The position numbers and the translations under genes were made by a program. Positions 1 to 9,107 of a stretch of 48,507 nucleotides of DNA are shown in pieces. Numbering within the stretch: position 1 is the stretch's first letter; each line of letters opens with the position of its first letter. The DNA comes from Novosphingobium sp. (lineage in GTDB: Bacteria > Pseudomonadota > Alphaproteobacteria > Sphingomonadales > Sphingomonadaceae), in NCBI RefSeq assembly GCF_030696665.1, contig NZ_JAUYRV010000042.1, forward strand, positions 1 through 48,507. The letters run 5' to 3'. The notes under the pieces were generated by a model. It was not told where the DNA came from, searched no databases, and saw only the letters and a list, made by a program, of their open reading frames with translations.

Positions 1-262
1 GGCAGCTGCACTTCCGCAGCGGCAGCGCTTACCCTCCAGAACCATCCCAAAGCCGCTTTACCCATAGACCAGCGCGTGGGGCCCGCGGGTTCCTGCACTG
101 GAGGCTTTCGTACGCAAGCGCCCGAAACCCTTCGCAACTTAGGCCGTTAGGCCTCAATCCTTTGAGCGTCCGTTCATGCCGAAACCTGCCGTTGGCACTT
201 GCCTGAGCATATGTGCGGACGGCACCTTAAACCCGGTCGTTGTTATTCACCATACCTCCGCT
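1..262. other. Left window edge, no confident gene
   Basis: This stretch lies downstream of the autotransporter stop codon. One forward frame is open from base 1 to a TAG at 148-150, but it contains no recognisable motif, so it could be the tail of an off-window gene or chance. A short inverted repeat AGGCC-GTTA-GGCCT lies near 142-155. It has no T-run, so I do not call it a terminator. Confidence 0.3.
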
Positions 263-3200
263 TCAGAAACCGATCGTCAGGGTCGCACGCGCTCCGTGGT
301 CCTTGTTGTTGCGTCCGATCAGGCCTCTGTAACCGGCGCCAAGTGTGACCTTGTTTGTGAGGGAAATCCGCGCCTGCATGTCCAGCGCCAGCGCATCCTT
401 GTCGAGCGCAGCGGCGGCTATGCTCGCAGTGGAGCTTGCGCCGGATAAGCCCAGATCGGTCGAACCTGTGCGGGAGCCGCCGCTTCGTTGCCAGCCGGCA
501 TAGCCAGACAGCGTCGCCGCCTTCACGCTGTAGGAACCGCGCAACCCCATCGTGGCCTGCGTCAGTTGCGCCGATTGCTTCCTTGCTGAAAGCGCTGCCG
601 GCCCTCCGGTTTCGTTGAGGCTGCCAGAAGCGAGCTTGGTGTGAGCGAGCCGTGCGAAGGGTTCCAGCCGCAGGTTGTCGGCCCTGGCCAGATCGAAGGC
701 CGCCTCGCCGAACAGTTGATACGTGGTGCCGCCCACCCTGCTGGTCAGCGTCTGGCCAAGTCCGGGCGCGCTCACCGTACGGGTGGAGCGTGTCGAATTG
801 CCCGCAATGCTGCCGCCCACGCCGATGGCCGGGCCATTGTCCTGCCGCCACCCGGCATAGACCGCGCCGCCCGTGCTGAAAAGCTTGGCATTGCCAAGCG
901 CAGCAAGGTTCAGATCGCTCTGGCTGTGGTGGAACATCGCGCCGACCCGGAACCCGACCATCGCCAGATCGAGGCCGGTCATCACGGCAGTCTGATCCGT
1001 GGTGAAGCGGCTGCCGTTGCCATCGGCCGAGGCCGTGCTCCATGCGCCCGACAAACGGTGCCAAGCTGTGACGACTTTCTCGCCGTTGTCGCTTGTGACC
1101 GCTTCGTTGCCGAACACCGAGATCCCGGCGTTCAGGCGATCGAGCACTGCTTCGCGCACCACGCGCGTATCCTGCAACAGCACGCGTCGCCCGGCACTAT
1201 GGAGTTCGCCCGAAAGCTGGCCCAGCGCGGCTGACAGGTTCTGCCCTTGATTGAACAGAGCGAACAGACCTTGCGGATTGTAGCCTGCGCTCACCGACTG
1301 ATCGAGCGCGGTTGCCACGTCCAGCGCATTCCCGCCAAGGCTGCTGTCCAACTGCGCGCTGAGCGAAGCAGGCGCGAGGCGCAGGCTCAACGTGGTGCCG
1401 TCACCCACCAGCTTGGGCGCAAAGGCCGCGCCAAAACGGTCCAGCCCGATCACGTTGGCAAAGCTGCCGGTCTGCGATGTGGCCGAGATCAGCGCCAGTT
1501 CGGTGTTGAACGTGGTGAAGGTGTCCAGCGGAATCAGTTCAAGATCGCCTGCGATGTTCGCTGCGCCGTTCACCTCGATCAAATCATGGCCTGCGGAGGA
1601 AAGTTCGGCTTTGTAGACCGCGCCGGCCAGAAGGTCGAAGTCGCCTTCGACGGTCAGCGTTCCGGGTGACAGGCCCGGAGCCACCCGCCCGCCGTTCTCA
1701 ACAATCAAACCGCCAACCCGGCCATTGCCGCCAAGAGTTGCCCCGGCCTTGACGGTCACGGTCGACTGAGTGAGGACTCCGTCGACGACAAGGGTGCCCT
1801 CGAGGACTGTCGTCGGACCGGTGAAGCTTCTCGCTCCCAAGGTCAGCGCCGCACTTCCCGACTTGATGAGCGAGCCAGTGCCTGAAAGCGGTGCCCTGAA
1901 TGTGCCGTCGGTCTGCTGGTCAATCACCAGAACACCCGGGCTTTCAACCTCAATAGCTAAGCCACGAAAGCGGTCAGCTGACCCGATCACCGTGCCCTCC
2001 AGGATTCGTAAATCTTGGGAGATTGCGCTGGTGCCAGCGAAGGCCAAGGTGCCTGGCCCAGCTTTAACAGTGCCCCCTTGCCCATCAACCCCGCCGGTCA
2101 GGGTGAGCGTCTCGTTTGCACGCACGTCGATTGTGCCAAGAAAAGGTACGCTGATGAACTGGCTGACCGTGATGTCCGCGCCACCCGAGCGAAGCGTGGT
2201 GCCGTCACGAAGAAGGATGGTCCCCCTTGTGCGGGCGCTGTCTCCCGTCGCGGCGCTGCTACCGCCGAGCTGCAACGTACCATCGGCAACGGAGAGAAAG
2301 TTCACGCCGTTGACCCCGTTCAGCACAAGGGTGCCATCTCCGAACTTTTCCACACCACCATTTGCGGTCAGATCGCCGTTCAAGATCAGTCTTTCGCCAG
2401 CCCTGACTACAATCCGGCCAACGTTGGTGAGCATGTTACCTGCGACAGCGGGCGGACCCGAAATGATAAAATCAATGTCGTTTGCCAGCGTAACCTCGGC
2501 CCTGCCGGATTGCAGCGAACCGCCATCACCTCTCAGTGTGATGCGGCCAAGACCCGCAGCGTTGTCGACCCCTACCTGTAGCGTGCCACCAGCGGCAACA
2601 CTTACCGGCGCACTGAAGGAGCCTGGCGTGTCTGGACCGCCATTCAACACCAGCGTTCCACTGCCTATCTGATCGAGGGTGGCTCGTGGACCGCTCGACT
2701 CAAGGCGACCGTTGAGAGTAAGGATGCCCCCTGCCGCGCCCGTGTCGATCCGCAAGCCCCCAACAACGATGCGGTTATTCAAGGTAATCGCGGCCCCATC
2801 CGCGATTTTAAGGTTACCACTGAGGGCAAGAAACCTGCCGGAACCCAACGCGTTATTGTTACCGACCTGAATCGTCCCGCTGTCAAAGCTTGCAACAGCG
2901 CCAATGGTGTTGCTGCCGTTCAACACGAGCGTCCCAGCACCGCGCTTTAACAATGTATCGACCCCAATCAGCGAACTGTCGATGGTCGCTACAATTCCAG
3001 CCCCACTTGTGAGCTCACCGACATTGATGATCGCCTGCTGAGCGTCCAGGCGCAGCGGATCGCCGGTTATGCGGTAGCCGTTGTCGGCAAACTGTACACT
3101 TTCGCCAGCCCCCGGTCCTCCGCCGAGGAACACCTGGCCTTGCGAATTATCGACTGTGACCGTGCCGCCTTCGCCTGCGAAGATCACCTGCTTCGTTGGA

Positions 3201-6200
3201 TCATGGGAACCATTGCGACTGCCATCCGCGGTGGTCCAGTTTCGCGAGGTCGCGGTCCATGTGCCGGAACCACCTTCGATGCGATGATCACCCCGCCTGC
3301 CTTCGCCGTCCCAGAAACTGAAGCTGCCGACGCCGGTGTCGACCAGCAGGCTGATCTGCCCTTCAACCGCGGTCACCACGATCAGGTCGTCTGCCACTGT
3401 TCCGACAGGTGAGGCTCCGATGTCGAGGCCGTTGTCGGTCAGGCTACCGCTGTAACCCATCAGCCGATAAAGGCCCGGCGCGAACCCACCCACGTCCGTC
3501 ACGTTGAGCGTGCCGTCGAGCGTTAATTCGCCCGAAGTGTTCATGCCGCCGATGTTGATGAAATCGCTGCCGTTGCCCGGATCAAGATCTGGCGCGCCGA
3601 GCTGGAAATTGAGCGCCGAATTCGTCCCCAGCACCAGCGATCCGACCGAAAGAGTACCAACACCGCCAATGGCACCTGGCGACAGGCTGCCCCCCTGCAT
3701 GCTCAGCGCGCCGCCGATACGTCCGTTACCGGACAGTGCAGCATTGCCCACAAGCACATTGCCCGTCACTTCGCTACTTAGATCGAGCGTGCCTGCGCGG
3801 TGATCTACAGCCCCGTTGACGGTGCCACTTATCAGCGCGCTGCCATCATTGGTCAGCGTACCGTTGAGCGTGCCGTTGGAAGTAAAGCTTACCCCGACGC
3901 TGTTAGACACCGCACCATTGATCGTGCCGTCATTGGTGAAGCTGCCTGCCAAATTGGCAAGAGTGCCGATGGTGCCGGTGTTGGTGGCGGTCCCGGAATT
4001 GGTGACGCCTGTCAGCGTTCCCTGATTGGTCATTTCCGCATCCGCCAGCACCGCCGTTGCACCAATGATTGAACCGGTGTTGACCAGCGTGCCCGCTGCT
4101 ACCGTGGTCACCCCGGTATGGATCTGGGTGCCCGACAGGGTCAGCGTTCCCGGTCCGCGCTGCTCCAGTGTGCCGGTGCCCGACACGTTTCCGGCGTATT
4201 CCACCGCGTCCGATCGGTTGAATACCAGCGCACCATTGTTGGCAATGTTGCCGCCAAGCGCACCGGTCAAACCCCCGTTGCCAATCTGGAGCGTACCCGC
4301 GTTAATTGTGGTTCCCGATGCGGGTGCGGCGTTACCGGTCAGGATCAGCGTACCCAGATCGGTCTTCTCAAGCGATGCGCCGCCGGTAAGATCGGTCGCA
4401 ACAGTGGTGGTGATTGCCGCCCCCGCAGTGGTCCCATCGCCGACCCGCAACACGATCGGACCGTCGCCAAGCGACAGATCGTCTCCGTCAACAATATAGC
4501 CATCAGTCGCAAACTGCGCGCCGACGCCCAGCACGACTGCGCCTGCCGAATTGTCCACGTTGACGGTGCCAGGCGCTCCGGCGAAGATCAGCCCCGAGGC
4601 GGTGGTAAAGATCCCGTTGCTGGTTGCATCGGCACCAGTCCAATTGGTTGCGGCAACATTCCAGATGCCGGTTCCCCCATCGACCATGCTGTTGCCAAGC
4701 ATGTTAGTACCGTCCCATAAAAAGAACCCGCCCGTCGCTCTGCCCACCAGCAGGTTCACCTGCCGCGCTGTTGACGTGATCACTGACAGATCTCCAGCCG
4801 CAAAGCCGGGCGGCGTTGCGCCGATGTAGAGGCCGTTGTCCGCCAGCGTGCCGTTGTAGTTGATCAGGCGGTACAGGCCCACACCGAAGCCACCCACATC
4901 GCTAACGTTGAGCGTACCATCCAGCGTTAAATTGCCCAGCACGGCAATCAGATCGCTGTCCGTCCCCTCCGCGCCACCCGGCGCGCCGAGTTCGAAGGCG
5001 AGCGTGCTGTCCGCGCTCAGCACCAGATCGCCGCCAACCGTCAGGTTGCCCGCGCTGTTCCCGGGGGCGATCGTGGCATCGGCGATGGAAACTGTGCCGC
5101 CGACCCGCCCGGATCCCCCAAGGATCGAGCCGCCCGTCGCATTGAGGCGATGCCCATCGCCGCCCCAAAGACCGTTGGCCAGCAATGTTCCGCCCGACAA
5201 AGATGTTTCGCCATCGAACACGCCAGAGGACGAGGCGCCTGATGGACCCGTGTGAATGGTAGTGCCGCTCGCATGTTCGATCCGTCCGGCACCGGAGATG
5301 ATCGAGTTGATCGTCAAGCCCGGACTGGTGTGATTCAAGACGACGCTGCTGCCAGAATCGATCCGAAGAACGGGAACATCATAAGTCCCGACGCCAGCTG
5401 CCGCCTGTCCGTCAAGGCCGCCAATCGCGAAAGTGCTGCCCGTCGAAATCAGGTTGATGCTGCCTGCTGAAATGTTGGCATCGTGCAACTGCAGCAAGCT
5501 GTTGATGGATCCGAAGGGGTTTCCAATCTGGATATCGTCGCGAACATTCAGTGTCGCATTCTCGATCAGTATGGCACCGCGGCTGGTGGAGAAGCTGAGC
5601 GCGACGCTGTTGGCATTCAATGTCGCACCGCTGCGCACGACGATTGCGCCTGAATCCGGGCCAAGGTTGGTAGAACTTGCAGATGCGAGTCGATTGACAC
5701 CTGCAACGGCACCGTTTTGCACGATGAAGCCTGCTTGGTCGAATGCAGCAGAACCAGTGGCGACACTAACCGCATTGCCCAGATCGGCTGTGGTGCCCAC
5801 ACCATCAATGATGAAGCCGCCTGCAATATCGACGGCATAGGATGCGAGGACATCCACAGATACTGCCGTTGCGCCTTCTTTGATTTCAAGTTTGGAGCCG
5901 CTATTGCGGATCGCTACCTCGCCGCCGGTTCCGAATTTGGAATTTGTGCCACGAACGGTGACCGTGTTGGGTGTGGTGCCCAGGCCGACATAACCTCCGA
6001 TCAGTCCGCCCCCGCGAAGTTGCAAAGTTCCGCCGTCTTCAACGGTTATGGTCGATCCGGCCTTCGCGCCGTCGGTTACGCCATTGGTGCGCCCGCCTCT
6101 GCCGGACACTAGACTGCCTACGTTGACGATGGACCCTGTGCCAGTAATCAGCAGAATGCCGCGCGCATCACGGGCTAGATCGATCATCGAACTTGCGTTG

Positions 6201-6475
6201 GTAAGGGACCCACCCACGACAAGAGTTCCTGCCGTACTCAAGCTGGCGCCATTGCGCACAATGACAGTGGCAGTCGTGGTCTGCCCGATCGCCAGATCGT
6301 TGGCAGCTACAGCTTGTCCGGCCTCGATGATAGGCTGGGCCCCGTTGGCGGAGGCATCGATAACGGCGTCCTGGCTTCCGTTCGGGATGTTGTTCTGGCT
6401 CCAGTTGAAGAAGCGCTCCCAATTGGTTCCTTCCGAGCCATCCCAAGCATTTTGCGCCATTGCTGGAGCCGGCAA
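263..6475 (-). CDS. Giant beta-helix autotransporter (type Va secretion)
   Basis: This is a classical autotransporter that would cross the inner membrane by Sec and insert a C-terminal barrel in the outer membrane to display its passenger. The product is about 2,070 residues from the TTG at 6475. The passenger, roughly residues 10-1,770, is Gly/Ser/Thr/Asn-rich and built from repeated beta-strand units of the type GTLVLNG...GTLQVG, matching autotransporter-associated beta-strand repeats. A related block of about 500 residues (FFLWDGT... and FSFWDGE...) occurs twice. The last roughly 290 residues, from about VVTAWHRLSGAW, form the beta-domain and end in Phe, as expected for barrel assembly. 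The TTG start is only the first usual start codon: a convincing signal peptide is encoded in frame upstream (6476-6592). The passenger's function, for example adhesin, cannot be read from sequence. Confidence 0.9.
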   Translation of the reverse strand: MPAPAMAQNAWDGSEGTNWERFFNWSQNNIPNGSQDAVIDASANGAQPIIEAGQAVAANDLAIGQTTTATVIVRNGASLSTAGTLVVGGSLTNASSMIDLARDARGILLITGTGSIVNVGSLVSGRGGRTNGVTDGAKAGSTITVEDGGTLQLRGGGLIGGYVGLGTTPNTVTVRGTNSKFGTGGEVAIRNSGSKLEIKEGATAVSVDVLASYAVDIAGGFIIDGVGTTADLGNAVSVATGSAAFDQAGFIVQNGAVAGVNRLASASSTNLGPDSGAIVVRSGATLNANSVALSFSTSRGAILIENATLNVRDDIQIGNPFGSINSLLQLHDANISAGSINLISTGSTFAIGGLDGQAAAGVGTYDVPVLRIDSGSSVVLNHTSPGLTINSIISGAGRIEHASGTTIHTGPSGASSSGVFDGETSLSGGTLLANGLWGGDGHRLNATGGSILGGSGRVGGTVSIADATIAPGNSAGNLTVGGDLVLSADSTLAFELGAPGGAEGTDSDLIAVLGNLTLDGTLNVSDVGGFGVGLYRLINYNGTLADNGLYIGATPPGFAAGDLSVITSTARQVNLLVGRATGGFFLWDGTNMLGNSMVDGGTGIWNVAATNWTGADATSNGIFTTASGLIFAGAPGTVNVDNSAGAVVLGVGAQFATDGYIVDGDDLSLGDGPIVLRVGDGTTAGAAITTTVATDLTGGASLEKTDLGTLILTGNAAPASGTTINAGTLQIGNGGLTGALGGNIANNGALVFNRSDAVEYAGNVSGTGTLEQRGPGTLTLSGTQIHTGVTTVAAGTLVNTGSIIGATAVLADAEMTNQGTLTGVTNSGTATNTGTIGTLANLAGSFTNDGTINGAVSNSVGVSFTSNGTLNGTLTNDGSALISGTVNGAVDHRAGTLDLSSEVTGNVLVGNAALSGNGRIGGALSMQGGSLSPGAIGGVGTLSVGSLVLGTNSALNFQLGAPDLDPGNGSDFINIGGMNTSGELTLDGTLNVTDVGGFAPGLYRLMGYSGSLTDNGLDIGASPVGTVADDLIVVTAVEGQISLLVDTGVGSFSFWDGEGRRGDHRIEGGSGTWTATSRNWTTADGSRNGSHDPTKQVIFAGEGGTVTVDNSQGQVFLGGGPGAGESVQFADNGYRITGDPLRLDAQQAIINVGELTSGAGIVATIDSSLIGVDTLLKRGAGTLVLNGSNTIGAVASFDSGTIQVGNNNALGSGRFLALSGNLKIADGAAITLNNRIVVGGLRIDTGAAGGILTLNGRLESSGPRATLDQIGSGTLVLNGGPDTPGSFSAPVSVAAGGTLQVGVDNAAGLGRITLRGDGGSLQSGRAEVTLANDIDFIISGPPAVAGNMLTNVGRIVVRAGERLILNGDLTANGGVEKFGDGTLVLNGVNGVNFLSVADGTLQLGGSSAATGDSARTRGTILLRDGTTLRSGGADITVSQFISVPFLGTIDVRANETLTLTGGVDGQGGTVKAGPGTLAFAGTSAISQDLRILEGTVIGSADRFRGLAIEVESPGVLVIDQQTDGTFRAPLSGTGSLIKSGSAALTLGARSFTGPTTVLEGTLVVDGVLTQSTVTVKAGATLGGNGRVGGLIVENGGRVAPGLSPGTLTVEGDFDLLAGAVYKAELSSAGHDLIEVNGAANIAGDLELIPLDTFTTFNTELALISATSQTGSFANVIGLDRFGAAFAPKLVGDGTTLSLRLAPASLSAQLDSSLGGNALDVATALDQSVSAGYNPQGLFALFNQGQNLSAALGQLSGELHSAGRRVLLQDTRVVREAVLDRLNAGISVFGNEAVTSDNGEKVVTAWHRLSGAWSTASADGNGSRFTTDQTAVMTGLDLAMVGFRVGAMFHHSQSDLNLAALGNAKLFSTGGAVYAGWRQDNGPAIGVGGSIAGNSTRSTRTVSAPGLGQTLTSRVGGTTYQLFGEAAFDLARADNLRLEPFARLAHTKLASGSLNETGGPAALSARKQSAQLTQATMGLRGSYSVKAATLSGYAGWQRSGGSRTGSTDLGLSGASSTASIAAAALDKDALALDMQARISLTNKVTLGAGYRGLIGRNNKDHGARATLTIGF

Positions 6476-6592
6476 GGTCAGGCAACTGCCAACCAGCAGG
6501 TGAGCAACCAGTCGTTTTGCCTTGCTGCGTTTTGCGTAGCGGGCCAGTTTTGTCGATGGTTTTGCGCGCGTGATTATGGTGCCGTTCCCCTG
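6476..6592 (-). other. In-frame signal-peptide extension of the autotransporter with no ATG/GTG/TTG start
   Basis: The autotransporter frame stays open upstream of the TTG at 6475 to a TAG at 6593-6595. The extension is strongly basic and then hydrophobic, with RSKAKRLVAHLLVGSCLTL followed by PAPAMAQ, a textbook Sec signal with an AMA-Q cleavage site. The open stretch contains no ATG, GTG or TTG. A Shine-Dalgarno-like AGGGGAA (6585-6591) precedes ATA at 6575-6577 and ATC at 6572-6574 by about 8-11 bases, and a CTG lies at 6545-6547. Either a rare start codon is used, or a start codon was mutated or misread. Confidence 0.7.
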
Positions 6593-6899
6593 CTACTTGC
6601 CATGCCGGAACCAGAGGTTCGCTACTCTCACTCCGCAAAATCGGGCCGCAATTGATCGGCCCGTCCAGTGTAAAGATTTCTTCAGGTGTTTAAGTCGGCC
6701 AATGGGCCTGCGCACGCATCGGCCATATGGCTAGCCAGATGGCCTAGGCCATCGATAGCCAAATGGGCGATTGACATTTTCGCCAGTGTTGTCCGTAGCA
6801 GGATAGAATTTGCACCGGAGTGCACCCGAGAACGGGCCGAAAGTCTTGTCATACCGGCCGAGCCCACTTGGTCTGGGGCAGCGTGTGAGGGAGAATACT
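6578..6899. other. Divergent intergenic region
   Basis: This 322-base region separates the autotransporter (minus strand) from the response-regulator relic (plus strand). I see no coding signal. It holds a cluster of palindromes at 6697-6753, listed separately, and must contain the promoters of both flanking genes if they are expressed. Confidence 0.5.
6722..6753. promoter_or_regulatory. Palindrome cluster, candidate operator
   Basis: A perfect 16-bp palindrome, GATGGCCTAGGCCATC, occupies 6738-6753. It is preceded by two overlapping 10-bp palindromes, GCCATATGGC (6722-6731) and TGGCTAGCCA (6728-6737). Their position between two divergent genes fits binding sites for a dimeric regulator. The identity of the regulator is unknown. 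Confidence 0.4.
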
Positions 6900-7154
6900 G
6901 TGCAAGTATTGGTGCGCGACGATCATCCGATTGTTGCATCGGCCATCCCGATGATGATCGAAAGTGCTCTTAATGCCGCGGTCCATATTGTCCATGACTA
7001 CCAGCACGCTACAGCAATTGCGTCCCATCACCCCGATATCGGACTGTGCCTGCTGGATATTCACATCCCGGGTGAAGACACCCGCGCCGGGATAGGGGCG
7101 CTGCAGGCGGCCTTGCCAAATGCGCGCTTCATGCTCTGTTTAGCCGACATTTGA
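6900..7154 (+). pseudogene. Truncated response-regulator receiver domain
   Basis: The GTG at 6900 follows a GGGAGA ribosome site and gives an 84-residue product. It begins VQVLVRDDHPIVASAIPMMI, typical of NarL/FixJ-type receivers: the DDHP acidic pair, then the phospho-acceptor region LCLLDIHIPGED with the Asp at about residue 60. The frame stops at TGA 7152-7154, before the last receiver strands and any helix-turn-helix output domain. Reading through that TGA gives a short receiver-like continuation (TADYKSLEFVEG) before another stop, so the gene appears broken by nonsense mutation and deletion. No partner histidine kinase is visible. Confidence 0.65.
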
Positions 7155-7328
7155 ACCGCTGATTACAAATCGCTTGAATTCGTCGAAGGGCTGCCGTTGC
7201 CGAGGTAAACTAGACCGCCGCTCTCCACCACTCGCCTCTCGGAATCCGCCATTCATCAACCGGCCCAATAGCGGTAGCAATTCATGCCCAGCGCGCAGAC
7301 GGCAGAGTGGCGGGTTATGGTAAGATTG

Positions 7329-7533
7329 TGTTGAAAAACTGGGCGTTGAGATCGGGACTTGCGCGAGCTTAAGCGCAGCGCAATGTCTTCGCCCTGGTTT
7401 ACGCGGGGACTTGGGTTGTCGGCATCGGGATCAGCTTGGCCATCTTGCGGAGGTTTTGAGCGGTTGCTGCCAGGAGGAACTCATCTCTTGCGCCGTTTGG
7501 ACCTCGCAGGCGCAGACGATCCAGCCTCTATAC
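7329..7533 (-). mobile_element. IS1182-like element fragment (left end only)
   Basis: This begins with the same terminal sequence TGTTGAAAAAC as the larger IS copy at 7574 and continues with diverged but alignable sequence. From GGAGGTTTT through the stretch ending CAGACGATCCAGCCTC it is nearly identical to 7691-7720 joined to 13967-14022. On the minus strand it encodes only the last few dozen transposase residues (EFLLAATAQNLRKMAKLIP). The match stops abruptly at about 7533, so this is a deleted second copy. The intervening 7534-7570 is unassigned. Confidence 0.7.
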
Positions 7534-7720
7534 CATTCGAACGACCGATAGGCGTCAGGTATTGGTGAGATTGTGTTGAAAAACCCGGCGCTGAGATTGG
7601 CGCTGTTGTGCTGCCCGACGCGGCCCGAAGCCTTCGTCCCCGCTTATGCGGGGGCTGGGGTGGCGGGCATCGGGATCAACTTAGCCATCTTGCGGAGGTT
7701 TTGTGCGGTTGCTGCCAGGA

Positions 7721-7758
7721 GGGGACCGGTGAGAGGATGTTCAAAAACGTACGCTAAG
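7721..7758 (+). repeat. Tn3-family left terminal inverted repeat
   Basis: This 38-bp repeat begins GGGGACCGGTGAGAGG and ends ACGTACGCTAAG. It matches the reverse complement of 13929-13966 except at one base (7743, A against G). The stop codon of the adjacent lysR gene (7754-7756) lies inside it. Confidence 0.92.
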
Positions 7759-8638
7759 GCACATCGTTGACGTAAGACGCCCCCGGGTTTTCACCACGGC
7801 CAGTCAGGCGGCCGGCGTTTGCGGCAATGATGACGGCAATCTCGTCATAAACGACACGCACCCGCTTCGACATTTCGGCAGCGGAATGGCCCACTAGCCA
7901 CAGCGGCTCTTCCATCAGCAGCGTGGAAGGCAAGCGTGAAAGGCCAGAGCTCAGGAAACAGGGCAGAATGCCGATCCCAAGGCCCGCAACAATGGCGGCA
8001 CGGTGAGCTTCCAGATGATTGAAGCGAATATCCGCCGATCGTCCGGTGAGGCGATGTAGCCAGCGTGAGGCCGGGAGATCATGATCGTCAGTCCACCCCA
8101 CGAGCCGCGCCGACGCGAGATCCGGAACTGGGCCGACGCCAGCGTAAAGGCCATGGCTCATCATTCCGGCCTTGCGAACCGTCAGTGCGCCATGATCGGG
8201 GGGTACGAGACGTAATGCGAGGTCGGCTTCGCCACGGGCGATACCGACCGGAGCAATGCCGGTGATGATTTCGAGTTCCAGTTCCGGGTATTGCGAGAGA
8301 ATGGCTCGCAGCGCCGGCAGCAGCAGGTGGGTCGTGATCGTCTCTGGGGCCGCGAGGCGCACGACCCCACTGATTGCTTCTGCCCTCCCGTTCGCACGGG
8401 CGCGGAAGCCGGCCACCGCCTCCTCCACGCGCCCTGCTTCCGACATAAGCGCCTCGGCGTCTGGGGTCGCCGTATAGCCGCCCGAGTGTCGAACAAAGAG
8501 CGTCGACCCGATCGCCGATTCGAGGGCGTCTATTCGCCGGCCGACTGTCTGGATGCTGACCCCGAGCATCCTTGCAGCACCGGTGAGGCTACCTGCTCGG
8601 TAAGTCGCCACGAAGTAGCGTACATCGTTCCAATCCAT
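7754..8638 (-). CDS. LysR-family transcriptional regulator
   Basis: The 294-residue product has the usual LysR length when started at the ATG at 8638 (MDWNDVRYFVATYRAGSLTG); longer upstream starts add a stretch unlike the family. The N-terminal winged helix-turn-helix (residues 1-60, AARMLGVSIQTVGRRIDALE) is followed by a type-2 periplasmic-binding-like effector domain from about residue 90. It is divergent from the CMD-like gene across a 91-base gap, the usual arrangement for a LysR protein that controls its neighbour. The gene is transposon cargo, and its TAG stop is formed by the transposon's terminal repeat, so its last codons may derive from the insertion boundary. The inducer is unknown. 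Confidence 0.9.
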   Translation of the reverse strand: MDWNDVRYFVATYRAGSLTGAARMLGVSIQTVGRRIDALESAIGSTLFVRHSGGYTATPDAEALMSEAGRVEEAVAGFRARANGRAEAISGVVRLAAPETITTHLLLPALRAILSQYPELELEIITGIAPVGIARGEADLALRLVPPDHGALTVRKAGMMSHGLYAGVGPVPDLASARLVGWTDDHDLPASRWLHRLTGRSADIRFNHLEAHRAAIVAGLGIGILPCFLSSGLSRLPSTLLMEEPLWLVGHSAAEMSKRVRVVYDEIAVIIAANAGRLTGRGENPGASYVNDVP

Positions 8639-8729
8639 CACTGATCCATAATTGGAAAACGGGTTTCCTTCTACCTCCATTCCTGAAAGCGGTGTGAGAC
8701 GCGATATCGTCCGGTGAAGGAGAACGTTC
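8639..8729. promoter_or_regulatory. Divergent promoter region for lysR and the cargo operon
   Basis: This 91-base gap separates the two divergent start codons. It contains the ribosome site GAAGGAG (8716-8722) for the gene at 8730. LysR proteins typically bind T-N11-A sites in such gaps. I cannot pick one site with confidence. Confidence 0.5.
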
Positions 8730-9107
8730 ATGGACCAATCACGATTTGAACGTGGCCAAGCTCGGTTGGCAGAGGTCGATGGGGAAGCCGGACAGATGGT
8801 TATCGCATCGCTCGCCGACATCGCTCCCGACCTTGGCCGCTACATTATCGAGTTCGGCTTCGGCGACGTATACAGCCGCCCCGGCATCGACCTCAAAACC
8901 CGCGAACTTGCGACCGTTGCGGCACTGGTCGCTCTTGGTAATGCCCGTCCGCAACTCGAAGTGCATTTGCACGGTGCGCTCAACGTCGGAGCCTCGCAGG
9001 AGGAAGTCGTGGAAGTCATAATCCAGATGGCGTTGTACGCCGGCTTCCCCGCCGCCTTGAACGGCGTGGCAGCTCTGCGGACGGTTCTGGAGGCACGTCA
9101 TGGGTGA
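8730..9107 (+). CDS. Carboxymuconolactone decarboxylase-like protein
   Basis: The 125-residue product matches the carboxymuconolactone decarboxylase (CMD/AhpD-like) fold in length. The signature LKTRELATVAALVALGNA is followed by EVHLHGALNVGASQEEVVEV, typical of the gamma-carboxymuconolactone decarboxylase branch. There is no CxxC, so it is not an AhpD peroxidase. The ATG at 8730 follows GAAGGAG at 7-base spacing. It overlaps the next gene by 8 bases, so the two are translationally coupled. In the beta-ketoadipate pathway such proteins act just before the enol-lactone hydrolase, and here it is coupled to a hydrolase; a role in ring-cleavage-product metabolism is inferred. Confidence 0.85.
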   Translation: MDQSRFERGQARLAEVDGEAGQMVIASLADIAPDLGRYIIEFGFGDVYSRPGIDLKTRELATVAALVALGNARPQLEVHLHGALNVGASQEEVVEVIIQMALYAGFPAALNGVAALRTVLEARHG

